In this document: positions 1 to 12,327 of the stretch, one piece after another | How the letters are laid out: every line of letters starts with the position of its first letter | Position numbering within the stretch: the stretch's first letter is position 1 | Assembly (NCBI GenBank): GCA_945643635.1 | Contig: CALZFC010000015.1 | Span: forward strand, 4,087,001-4,151,000 | Reading direction: 5' to 3' | Source of the DNA: Allodiplogaster sudhausi | Taxonomy: Eukaryota > Nematoda > Chromadorea > Rhabditida > Diplogasteridae | DNA: 64,000 bases | Made by a program: the position numbers and the translations under genes | The notes under the pieces: model-generated | The model's database searches: none | The model's input: only the letters and a program-made list of their open reading frames with translations | Told to the model about the DNA's origin: nothing

Positions 1-2156
1 GTCGTCTCGCGCTCTCTCTTTCTCTTGTGCCTCTCGCGTGCTCTTTTTTGTCTCTCTTGTTTGTACCAGCCTCGAGAGAGAAAGAGAGAATGCGAGTGGA
101 CTCTGCGAGAGAGTGGCAGTAAACCACAGAAAATGCTTGAGGGCGTGAGAGAGCAGACAGGAGAAGAAAAGAAGAATTACTCAATAAATAGAAGCACGAA
201 CGCGAGATCGACGCAGAATAGAAGAAGCTTGGAGAGTGGAGGAGAGAGAGAGAGAAAGAGAGGGAGAGAGGGAGAGAGAGAGAGGCAGAAAAAGAGTGAG
301 AGAGAGAGAAAAAGAGTGAGAGAGAGAGAAAGCGGAAAAGGAGTTCGTCATTCTTGGTCTCACGTACATGTGTACATTTAAGGCTGGGCAGTGCCAGTCA
401 CAAGCTGAAACGGGCAAGAAAAAAGCAAGCCTGCCCTTAGGGGACGAGGAAATGACCAGAGGAGGATTTCATTCAAAGGAAGAGAGAGAGCTGCTTGAGA
501 AACACATTAGTTATGAGAACGACGGAAACTGAAGGAGAAAAAAAATAAAACGATGAATAGAATTATTAACATGATGGAGAAGAAAAGGCAGTGTACTTAT
601 AAAACATTTAAAAAAAATTTCAGTAGAATTGACAGCGCCCTGTAAGCAGGTGGAATACGAAATGAACGGTCAGCTGAGAAGCAAAAGTGCAGGCAGGGCA
701 TGTCTCCATGCCAGTGGACACTCTGTGCTGTTCCTTCTTCTCGCCCTCTTTCCTCCCGCTCTCTTCCCTTTCTCTCTCTCTCATCCTCTCTCTTTCTCTC
801 TCTCCCAGTCTTTCCCTTTCACACTCTCACTGCTTCCATTCAGCACGGTTAACTCTACTGCACATTTTCTATTGCTCTCCACTGGTTTTCTAACCATCAC
901 CTGTCATCAGCTTTATCGCAATATTTTTGTTAGCTGTGTCAATCGCTCTGCGTTGCTGGTACGAGAGGACACCGCAAAGAGGGAGAAAGGGCGAAAAAAC
1001 AGAGAAATTCAGTTGAATTACGAGAGAGAGAGAGGGAGAGAGAGAGAGAGATGTTACAGAGAAAGAAACACGATGGGAAGGAACACAAAAAGAACTGAGC
1101 TGATAGTCTAGGATAAGGACAAGGCAAGAGCGCGACAGAGATAGCGAGCAAAAGGGAGAACGAGAGAGAAAAAGAGAGAGAGAGAGAGGGGGAGAGAATA
1201 TAGAGATAGAGAGAGAAGGAGAAGAGAATAGATATAGAGAGAGATAGAGAAGCGTGACAACGGAGAGATTGAAGAGAAGAGACAGAACTGGAACAGAAGG
1301 TAGAGGGCCTGAGGGCAAAGCTCATTGCTCGAATCGGATCAAAAAGAAGGAGTGGGAGAGTCATTTCCATGATATCGTCTACGCTAGCGTAACTCCATTT
1401 CAGACGTAAAAGTGATTGACGAACTCGCGAATATATCTTTGAATCAACACATTTGCATACATACTACATAATAGAGCATTCGCGGAAGAATTGGCGGCCA
1501 CTTGAAATGCTATTACTGAGCACATGACGGGTTTGTTCTTGCCAAGAATTAAAACGTTGATAATAGAAAGAGTAAAGTAATTTTAAGGTCAAGAGAGAGA
1601 GAGTGCGATGGTAAAAGGAAAGTGGGGGACCATTAGTGACAGAGATTCTTTGTAAATATAGGGGGGGGGGAGACAACGCTGGACACCGTGGACGCATGTT
1701 AAAAATACGAGCAACATCATTCGAGAGAGAGGGTCAGCAGAAGGAGAGAAATAGATGAGTGAGAGGGCAGATAAAGCAAGACAGAGAGAGAGAAAGAGAG
1801 AGAGAAAAGGGAGAAAGAGGCGAGAGAGACTAGAGAAGAGACCGATTGGCACGGTGTCCGGGCGGTACCAGGCAGGCAGTGAAGGCGTGCACGGGATATG
1901 AAAAGGAACAGGGTGAAAATATACAGAGAAGGGAGGGTGAAGAAGAAGAAGAGAGAAGAGGAACTTTGTTTCCCCATATTTACAAGTGAAATGCTAGCTT
2001 CAACTACCCGCACTCTCTGGTTGAGCGAAAAATTATTGTGCAGCTCTCTGCATATCACATGCATGTTCCAAGGATATACAGCGAGAAGAAATGGGAAAGA
2101 GGAATAAGCCGACAGGCGAACACATTGAGATAACCTTGTGCATCTACCAAGAAGAA

Positions 2157-2201
<45 letters not shown>

Positions 2202-2726
2202 CAGAGAGAGAGAAGGAGAGAAGGAGAGAAGGAGAGAAGGAGAGAAGGAGAGAAAGATAGAAAGAGAGAGAGTGTTTTGAAATTATACTGGCAAAGAACA
2301 TCTGGCAATTAATGATAAGGAGATGCCGTTGTATTTCGAGGTCAGGGACTGCTGATAACAGCATTGGAAGGGGCTGAAAAGGTACCCTACGATAACAAAA
2401 CCTTATGATACTTGCCTAACTGTATTTTTGTTTTTAACTGTAACTGTATTTTTAAATATCAAAACAATTCGTAATTAATTTCGAAATAAATGTCTTAATC
2501 AGGACAAAATGTTTGCAGAACAGTCAAGCATTATGCAAGACTTTGCTGTTGTAAGCTTTGTGCTGGACCACAGAGGAAAAATAGGCATGTACTTCTCAGG
2601 ACAAAAAGTAAGAGAGAGAGAGAGAGAATAGGATAGAGAAAGAAGGCACGGGAGTGAGAGTGTGGGGGGAGGAAGGACAGTGGAGAGAAACAAAAGGAGA
2701 GAAAGAGAGGAGAGGGTAGGGGAATC

Positions 2727-2758
<32 letters not shown>

Positions 2759-4312
2759 GGGGAGAGGAATGACAGTGATGAGAAGCAGAGGGAGAAAGTG
2801 AAAGGTGAATGAGGAGAAGCGAGCAACGAAAGGGAAAGGAGAAGCTAACACGTCAGCTGGACGAGCAATCACACACGAGAGTGGCCATGCCAGGCAAGGA
2901 AAAGAAACGAGTTCGCATGCAAACAGCAAATGGGCAGGAGGGGAACTACGAGACAGGGAGAGAGAGAGAGGGAGAGAGAGGGAGAGAGAGGGAGAGAGAG
3001 GGAGAGAGAGGGGGAGAGAGAGGGGAGAGAGGGAGGAGAATGGAGAGAGGGAGAAGAGAGAGAGATGAGAGAGAGAGAAGAGAGAAAGAGGAGATAGAGA
3101 GGAGATAGATAGAGAGATAAGAGAGTTAAGAGAGGAGAGAGAGCTAAGAGAGAGGTGTGGAATTAGAATAAGAAAGAGGGGAAAGGTTCAAAAAGCTAAC
3201 TTACACATAAATACCACAGGTAGGTGCAAGTCGGTACACATTTGAAGAAAACGAAATCCAGAGACTGTATATGCGATGCACAAGAAGGACAACAACAATG
3301 GGAAGCCTAAAAAGAAGGTGAAGACAAAGAAAATTACAATTAAATAATATTCAGCCACTAACATTTTATCGTAAAAACGAAGAATTAAGAGGTTAGAGAG
3401 GGGTGGAGACAATAAAATGTTGAACGGTTCCATGCCATTTGGGGGGGGGGGGGTGAAACGGCAGATGGAGGGGCGATGGAGGTATCAGAACAGTTCAAGA
3501 GAAAGAGAAAAAGAAAGAGTAAGCGGAAGTAAGAGAGAGACAGCTAGAGAGAGCGAGAGTGAGGGAGAGAGAGAAGAGAGCAAGAGATACTAGCAAGAGA
3601 GAGAGAGAGGCGGAGAAGAGAGAATGTGGGGCGCAGCAGGGAGTGTCAGTCAAATCTTGCCTTGGGCCATGGAATGCGTCTGATCACTTACCAAACACAA
3701 ATAAAAAACAGCAAAGGGGTGACCTTGCCTCGAGCTGGTTTGCCTTTTTGATATCGGAGCGAGATGGAAAAGAGGAAAGGAAGAAAAAGGGGAATAGACT
3801 CATGATGAGGAAAACCGTTGGCCACAATCGACAATAGGTAAAGTTGTCCACTCGCTTCTATTTCTAGCCCTTCATGATTTCTTGGCCGTTCGCGGACATT
3901 GCTGCACGGCACTGATCTGCTCTTCAAATCCCCGCCCTCTCTCTCTCTCTCTCTCCGTTTCTCTCCTCGTCTCCAAATCAAGCCTCGTGCCCATGTGACA
4001 CACCATAAACCGCTGCCCACTTGCAAACACGCAAACATGTAAAAATATACTCGGCAAAAATAGGAGGCGCGTGAACCGGCTTCGCAGCTGATGAAATGTG
4101 GATGGGGAGGAGGCCGAGAACTTTCCAGGCTTGCTCCGCTAGCCAGTAAATAACTGCTTTTTCATAGTACTCTTCTGTTTTTGGTTATCAGACGGGATTC
4201 GACAGCCATCGGCAGACACACATGCCAAAGCACCTATAAGTGTCCACTTGCTCTCTCTCCATCTGTCTCTCTCTCTCTCTTGCTCCATCACTCTCTCCAT
4301 CGCTCGCTCGCT

Positions 4313-4358
<46 letters not shown>

Positions 4359-5792
4359 TTCTCTCTCTCTCTCTCGTTCACGCATACTCCCCCATTCATT
4401 GCCAATTGCAGCTCGCACGTGCTCTCTTTCTGCTGTTATTTGCAGATGAAAACATTCTGCAGAACGGTGTCGCATAATGCGACCTCGTGATTGGAGATCT
4501 CACTTGTTGACACTCGCATACTCAACTGTCTCTTTTTTTAAAATATATTTTTCCTCTTTCACTTCTTTCCGACCTTCTAAACAACGACTAATTGTGATAG
4601 ATATTCATACATATGTAGCTTCTTACCATTAGGCTTGTCACTTTGTTGTATTCCCTCACATCTAATGGTCAGTGCTGTCAAACTGAAAGGGGGGATATTT
4701 GTATGATGGTGTGTGGGTGTCAGTGGTTTCTTTTGCATCCCTATAGAGGGGCGGAGTCTCCAAGTGTGGGATGACCAATGCAAAATGACGATGACCACTG
4801 GAAGAAGAAGCTACAGAGAATAGAGGGTGAGAGAGAGAAAGATAGAGAAAGAGAGGTAGAGAGAGAGAGAAAGTTGGGAAAAATATGAGAGTGGGACTTT
4901 GCTAGAATGAAGGCATAAAGAGCATTGTATGAGACGGCGCTTGAACTGCTTCGGGGCATTTACTATTGCTCTCTTCCTTTCACTCTAACTCTTCTTTTCT
5001 TTCTCCCCTTATTTTCTTTCTTTCTTTGCCTCTTTCTCTAGCCAACTCTCTCCCTCCTTTCCCTCTCCCCTTGGTGGTGTCCTGGTACGGACTGATACAC
5101 GCCGGCCAGCCACTGCAGCATGTGTTGCATGCTCCCTGTTGTGCACAATAGACGCAGACAAGACGAGAGAAGACGAGAGAGCACATTCTCATCGGAGACG
5201 CAGACGGCGAGAGGGGCAGAGCGAGAGATTGCGCTGACCATCACTATGCCCCCGGCATAGCTGCGGGCACTCTAGGTACTAGCTATCTATAGCTTCTAAC
5301 ATCTCTCTCTCTCTCTCCCTCTAGCTCTCTCGTCTTCTACATAGTTGTTCGGCTTTCATTTTCTCCCCAATCCAAGCCTAAAAGCAACTAATAGTTAACC
5401 TGCACTAGCAGTTAGAAAATGTGTACGTGAGAAGATTACAATGAAAGCAAGACTCTGAGAATTTTTGGACGGCCCTAAAAGAGCTCGTTAAATTCAGAAA
5501 TTAGTAAAAATTTAAGAGATGAATATATCGTTATTATATATTGATGATGAAAAAAAACTTCAGCGAAAGAAAAAAACACTGTCAAAGATTAAAGATATAA
5601 ATGTTGAAAATAATATAAATGAATTAAACTGACTCCTATCTGCTGTTGCCGTGATGTGGAGTGCGTAGCGTATCCCTTGCACCCGGTTCCTCTGGTACTG
5701 TAGTTATTGGGGGGAGGTCAGGAGAATCGGAGACTCGTCGTCGGAGCGGCAAAACGGAAAACTCGGCGAAGAGGGGAGAGGGAGGGATAGGG

Positions 5793-5843
<51 letters not shown>

Positions 5844-7400
5844 AGAGAGGAAGAGGGAGATAAAGAGGAGAGGGTTGATAGAGGGTAAGAGATGGAGAGA
5901 GGAGTGGGGAAGAGAGAATAGCGAGCTTTTCTTGTCACTTTCCTCTGTTTCTCTTCTCTCTCAGTGGTCATTCGCGTGTGGCGATGCGAATGTGTATGCG
6001 TGTCTGTGTTGTCGTCGCCCGAAGGCATGCGGCCGCACTTTGCTTCTCTGGCCCTTATCTCTGCTCCCCTCTCCCTCCCTCTGCTCTCTCGCTCTCACTC
6101 ACTCTCTCTCCTGGCTCGCGCCTGCGTGTGCCGTCCGCACGCTTGCACTGCCTGACACGGGTGCGAAAAAATAACAGGACAAGGGAGATAACCCGTTGAG
6201 AGAGAGGAAGATATATAGAGAAAGAGAGAGAGAGAGAGAGGAAGAGAGTGAGATATAGAGAGAGAAAGATGAAAGAGAAACTGAAAAAGAACGACCAATC
6301 CGAAAAGTAGTAATCCATAGAACATTTGCACTAGGAGCGTCCATAGAAAATACAAAAATTCTGTTGTTATAATGAAGAGTAACAGTCGTAATGGGAGATC
6401 AACACATAGTATTTATTCATGTCTCATCAGATCTTTAGATTCTGGCAATTTTTTTGCCCCAATAGGATAGATATCACAAGACAAAAGTTAGTTCCTTCAG
6501 TGATGACTTGGAACATGAAGAAGGCGAACAATAGAAATGAAAGAACGAGAGAGCAACAGATTAAGAAAGTGAGAACATCGTTGCGGATGACGCATTCCTC
6601 GTTGATTATTTATGTATGAACGAAGGTATAAAACAAGCAACCTGAATGTGCAGCATGATTTGTCATTCTCCTGTTCTGTTAAAAGTTAAAGAGAGATCAT
6701 AGCTCGGGTAGTCGTTCTCGTGTTCTAGCAATCATTCTTCTGTCATTATTCTGTGAAAGTACACCTTGAGTGGTTGACTCCTTCTGACTATACAACTGAT
6801 CAGTCCCATGCAGCCAGCCTCCTTCTGCCTCGGGCTGTGCTGGCTCTCCATCGCCCGCTGCTGCCCGTGCCTGGCACGACGTCCAGCCATAGAGGCCGTG
6901 CTCACCCTCCCATCCCCCACGCTTCTCTCGCACTCTCGCTTTCGTACTCTCACATTCACTGTCTCTACTTTTCCTTTCTATCTCTCCAAATGCCATTATT
7001 TACCATTTTCCACCCTGTGTCTATTCCCTTTTTTCTGTACTTCTCTCTTTCACTCTCTTTCTACATGTTTTCGTCAAAAGCCCTTAGGTCTGCTTGGATG
7101 GACAACGCAGGGCGGTATCTATGTTCTATCTCACTACCTCTCCCTCTCTATCTCTCTCCTTTCTATGTTCTATCTCACTACCTCTCCCTCTCTATCTCTC
7201 TCGTTTTCGCTCTCTCAATTTCTCTCACACGTCTCCTTTCTTTCTCGTGTTCTCCTTTTTTCTTATTGCCTTTCCTGCAAGGTAGAAGATAGTGCAGCAG
7301 AAGCGCAGAGCAAAGTGCAGACTGATCGTTTAGGAACCATATCTCTCTCTCTCTCTCTTCTCGCTACCTCTCTCTTTCAATCTTTTTTTTAAATTTTACA
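1..7400. repeat. GA/CT-rich low-complexity region, no supportable gene
   Basis: This stretch is dominated by imperfect (GA)n on the plus strand, switching to (CT)n in places. Clear tracts lie near 240-335, 1021-1250, 1790-1830, 2158-2275, 2945-3120, 3535-3620, 4312-4375, 5795-5840, 6220-6265 and 7345-7385. Every open frame here is made of Arg/Glu or Ser/Leu low-complexity sequence produced by the repeat and shows no family resemblance or consistent splicing. I treat all of them as repeat artefacts. The same repeat recurs inside introns further right (9210-9435, 12254-12332, 28320-28365), so it is a genome-wide expansion and not a gene marker. Confidence 0.85.
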
Positions 7401-8560
7401 TCAGTGTACTCTTGACAATGGACTGTGCTGATGAGATCAAAAATTTTTAAGCAAAATCCTTCAAAAAGAAGATATAACAGTTACAGATGTGCATTTACAC
7501 CCATTTTCTATTAGAAAGTCAGCAATTTCTTATGTATAGTTAGATTTAACTCAGGTCACGAATGCAAATAAAAGTGATTGTGAGATATCGCACAATTGTC
7601 TTTAGAGCATCAATCAGCACATGCTGTTGTTTAAACCACCTCAGAACAAGATGTCGAATAGAGAAAAGACAGGAATCAAGAGAAGAAAAGAACAAGGCAA
7701 CTAGGAGAGTTCGCATCAAAAGAGACGCATGAAGAAAGGCTGAATGCCCTGCGGCTCTCCCTTTCTCTTTATTCCTTTTTCTCTCGCCATCTCCAGTTCT
7801 CTATCTCCCCCTCCCTCTCTCCCCTCTCTCTCTATTTCTATCTTTGCTGACCACAACAACTCGTCGATACCCGTGCTCCCGGTACGTCCAGGCACTTCCA
7901 TGCCGCCTCGGGCAAGGAGTCATCGGAAAGCATGAGAGAGCGTGAGAAAGAAGGAGGGGGTGGGGAAGGAGAAAGTGGGAGAGGTTAGAGAAAGAATGCC
8001 GGATATCATAACAGTATAGCGGAAAAAAAAAACATTTTTGATTCGTAATAGAGCAGCGCCCCCATGAAAGGAGTCTAGGTGCGAACGCTCAGCTGTTCTT
8101 TGTATGCTAGAATAGAAATAAACGCCACCATTAACCCTCCCACCATTGCTGGAGGGAGAAAATAAAGTCCATTGAAAATGTATTTTATGTAGCCGCTTTT
8201 GGTATCGCGGCTTTATTTTACGCACATAAGAATACAGGTACCAATCTTTATAATTCGAGTGACCAAAGTCAATAAACATGGGGGCAATCTCTATTTATTC
8301 ATAGAGATAACCAAAGAGGAAAAAACAAAGCAGAAAAAAAATCAATATTAAATGAAAAAAGACTACGACCAAATAATCTTCAGACTGAAGAGACCACACT
8401 CAAATACCTGTCATAAGCAATCAGCAAGGCCTTTGACTGCTGAACACCTCGCGCATCTTGAAATAACGCTATTCACTTTAAATTAGATACATTCGGAAGG
8501 AAACTTAGCATCAGGGATTCTCATAAAATAGAAAGCACGAGACACAGTGGTAGCCCTGCT
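7401..8560. other. Intergenic stretch, nothing recognised
   Basis: Mixed AT-rich sequence with a short CT-rich patch near 7755-7850. I see no exon, RNA gene or repeat boundary here. It lies downstream of the minus-strand CSN4 gene and should hold its 3' untranslated region. Confidence 0.5.
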
Positions 8561-9397
8561 TCAAGTCTGGGCGTTGACTGCCGCGACCAATTCGGGATGC
8601 AGTTCACAGATTGAATCATACACTCGCGTCACCTGCGAATTGCGTATGGAAAAACATTCATAGCTATAATTTACACAGTATATCAAGAAAAATAAAATGG
8701 GGATAAAAATTTACCTGATCGCAAAAGTGTGCAATCTGATCGTTCCAAGCAGCTAGGGATGATTTCGCTGAAATTATGTTTCGTTGGCTCATATGTAGGT
8801 TTCCAATATTTGATATAGATGATAAAGGAGGATTAGTCTCGCGTTAACTATATAATCGAGAAGTTCACTGTTGTTTAGACAAAACGAACATTCAAAATGA
8901 ATGCGGCCTTCGATCTGGTCGATGGTCGCCTTGAGCCGCTCGGAGGCAATCAGTGCACCCGCCACCTGCAAGTAACAGACTACTGCAAGCATACGGTAAT
9001 CGTATCCAACACTTTTTAGAAGAAGAAGACATTCTATCTAGCATCCACTCGCACACCTTCTCGGCCTGTGCTTGAGAGACATCGATGAGGTGGGCGAGAG
9101 ATTCAATAGTCATGGAAGAGTACACCTTCGAAGCAGCCATCAGATTGTGCTCCACCAACATCTGTCGTAGGAGAGACAGGGAAGGAATGAGACAGTGACA
9201 GCTACAGAATCAGATAGAGAGAGAGCGTGAGAGGGTGGGAGAGGGAGAAAGATAGAAAGAGAGTGAGAGAGGGCGAGGGGGAGCAAGAGAATGTGAGACT
9301 GCGAGATGGAAAAAGAGAGTGAGACAGAGAGAGAGAGAAAGAGAGTGAGACAGAGAGAGAGAGAGAGAGAAAGAGAGAAAGAGAGAGAGAGAAAGAA

Positions 9398-9434
<37 letters not shown>

Positions 9435-11043
9435 GCAGGCGAGAACAGTCAGATTTTATATGGCACCCACTTTGCGGATAATGTTTTCTCCACTCTCGTC
9501 CTGTCGTTGATGCGGCTCCAGTTCGCGTTCGAACTCGTCAAACTGTAAAAGAAGTTCAATAGCATAGGATCTTTGTAAGAATGACACTTGATCCATATTA
9601 AATGAGGATGAACGACTACCTCATTCTTCTTGATGATTCGATCCAAATAGAGCTTGTCTAGAAGTCCAAAAATCTTGAGACCTCGACTGCGCTCGTCCTT
9701 GTACAGCGTAGTGAGGAGTCGCGTGCGCTGAGACCCTAATCCAAGCACTCACTTCTTTTCTTTTCAACCCTCCTCCCAACAATATTCTCCTTCGTTCCAA
9801 TAGCTTGTACAACAAGATTTGAAATGTGAGGAACCTGGCTGCTCGAGAATAGTGCAAGTGATGGCCTGAGCGAGTGCGGTCTTCTGGTCGGAGACGGCCA
9901 CGAGAGGGGACAGCGAGAGTTCCAGAAACTTCAGAGCCGCGTCGACGAAGCGGCGGTGGCGGTCCAGCACACGGGCGTGCAATGCCTGGGCAGGGAGGGG
10001 ATAGGGTACGCAGTTCAGTCACAGAATGCAACGCAGTCTTAGCAGATGGCTGGCGAGAATTTACAAGATAAATGAAGGTTTCACCGTATGTTGAAGATCT
10101 TTTCATTTTCTGGCAAACTTTTTTTTTCAGCTGTTATTCAGGCGGCGCTAAACTTGCATTCAGATGCAGAAAACAGCTCGTTCATGTCCGATTGCTGACT
10201 CTGTCTAACCTTGTGTTCGATGACGAGTGCCTGGTCGACAGTCCTGCCTGCCGCATCCGGCAGCTGCAAGAGCATCGCGGCCCGGCTGATGGCTGCCTCT
10301 GCTCCTTCAGCATTCCTCCCTTCCAGTTGCAGGCGGGCGATCCGCAAGTACATCTCCACTTTGTAAGCAGGCGATAGTTGTCTCAAGACATTCCATCTTC
10401 TCTCCATTCTTTCTCTCTTTCTATACTAACCTTTGTCCCGATTCCAGAGGAATAGCTTGGAGAATATTCGCAGCCTCGAGCATGTTCCCCTCCGTTTCGT
10501 AGATTTTAGCCAGCTTCAGGCGAACCGTGGAAATCTAGTTGTAAGAACAGATTTATGCTTTAGTCTGGTCTTCAGTTCAGAAGCAAAGAACTTGAAAAGT
10601 GCGAACCTGTTCCTCGTATGAGATGGCTCGAGGAAGGAGAACTCCGAGCATTCTCTGGTAGGCGACCTTGGCGACAGTGGCCGGGGCTGCCCCAGCTGCC
10701 CCTCCCTCTCCGTCCAAACGGGCCACGGCAGACGCCACCAACTGCCTGGACACGACCATGCTGCCCGTCTCCTGGTTCACCACTGCCTCGATGAATGCAA
10801 TGAGTGGCGAGACATCGAACGAGTCGATCACATCGTCGGGCAACACGCGAGGCAGCATTTGTAGCAGCCTGACAGCGAGATTACATATACTTTGAGGAAA
10901 ATTAGCGATAGGAAAGAGAAAAAAATAAATATGAAAGTCCAAAAGAAAATTAGCGTTAGAAATGAGAAAAAAACGAACTCCTCGAGTTGCATGCGATGCT
11001 CTGCATGGCGAGTGAAGACAGCGGAGACCCCTCCCGGCTCCAT
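8561..11043 (-). CDS. csn-4: COP9 signalosome complex subunit 4 (CSN4)
   Basis: CSN4 is a PCI-domain subunit of the COP9 signalosome, which removes NEDD8 from cullin-RING ligases. In transcription order the exons are 10868-10607, 10534-10431, 10381-10210, 9985-9835, 9735-9620, 9542-9471, 9161-9057, 8965-8890, 8767-8715 and 8632-8561 (stop TGA 8563-8561). All junctions keep frame. Family landmarks seen include ISYEEQ, AKIYETEGNMLEAANILQ, LYKDER with LYLDRII, VEHNLMAASK and DQIEGRIHFE, which is the winged-helix end of the PCI domain. The 5' end is unresolved: an exon from an ATG at 11043 encodes MEPGGVSAVF, but its donor phase does not match the next exon. The intron between 9161 and 9471 contains a GA microsatellite. 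The gene lies about 0.5 kb downstream of CCT8 on the same strand. Confidence 0.93.
9210..9435. repeat. GA microsatellite in a CSN4 intron
   Basis: Imperfect (GA)n with AGAGAAAG interruptions fills most of the intron between the CSN4 exons ending at 9471 and starting at 9161. It accounts for that intron being longer than its neighbours. Confidence 0.85.
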
Positions 11044-11556
11044 GGCCTCCCTGGCTTATTTCCAATCAAGATGACGAGAACTTAGCCAACTTCTAAATGA
11101 CCAATTGAAGAAAACAAATCTCTCCTCGCCGACACAGCGCCCATTCTACACGTAAGTATTTGTTGGAAACGGGTAAAAATCATTGGATTTATAACGTACC
11201 AGCAACATTTCAGACAGACTCCCTTCATACTTATTTTCCGACTTTATCTTATAAGAGCTAAGAGCATTGAACATCCACAATACACAACAACTCCTCGGAG
11301 CAAGAACACGGTAACAAGCAGACAACAAAACACGATAACAACTTAAAAGATCTAAGCTGATTCAGTTTAGGGGGTATCCAAAATGAGATTGCCTATAACT
11401 TGTCATTGATGCACGACAGAATATCGTTCTCCGAGGAGATGGTAGAAGAGGAGTAAAGCGATGGGAAGCTAGGATATTCCAAACAATTACAACAGAGAGA
11501 AGACACATCAAAACAGAAGCACAGGGAAGGATGAGTGGGAGAGGAAGTAGAATGGC

Positions 11557-12248
11557 TCAGGCCATGCCCTCGTCATCCTCGTCTTGCCCCTTCGGGCCAT
11601 GCGGCTTCGGGCCTCCGGTCGCTTGCTTTGCCATGATAATCTTAACAGCAATGCTTTCAATGAGGACTAACAACGTCAATTACTTCCCATATGTTTTAAA
11701 ATATGTGAAATCCTCTTCCTCTCAACTGACCTGGTCCACCTTCAGAATGGTGGAGGCAGCTTCACACGCCAGTCGGATCGCGCTCTGCTTCCCTGGAATC
11801 GCTTTGAACGTGCAAAATGTACTAAACTGTATATTAATTACAATAACTAGCACAAGTAGTGTACTTTCACGCAGAATACCGTACCTGCGTAGAGATCAAA
11901 GATGTTCATCTCCACAGCATCTGCAACAGTGCCATTGAGAATGTCTACTCCGGCGTTCTTCTGGCCGGATTCGTGTGCAGCGTAGAGACGAGTGAGAAGC
12001 TCGGTCGCCTCAAGAGAAATACCTTCGAATGAGCATCGTAACAGGCTACAGTCGATTCCGTATCATCAAACGAACATTAATTCCCGCATTCTCTGCAATG
12101 CTCTTCGGGAGCTGCTCGAGGGCGTGCGCGAACTTCTTGATGGCGTACTGCTCAATCCCTGCGCACTTCTCTCCCCACGACTCAATTTGCCGAGCCAGCT
12201 CGATCTCCACTGCACCAGCACCAGCCACCAGCTGAAGGGGGAGACACC

Positions 12249-12327
<79 letters not shown>

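Noticed and set aside
25..1370. Long Arg/Glu and Ser/Leu open frames in GA/CT tracts
   Set aside because: They are translations of simple repeat DNA, occur on both strands at once, and show no splice sites or family.
11068..11557. CCT8-CSN4 operon with SL2-type trans-splicing
   Set aside because: The genes are in the right order, but the gap is about 500 bp and I see no clear polyadenylation signal or U-rich element. There is not enough to claim an operon.
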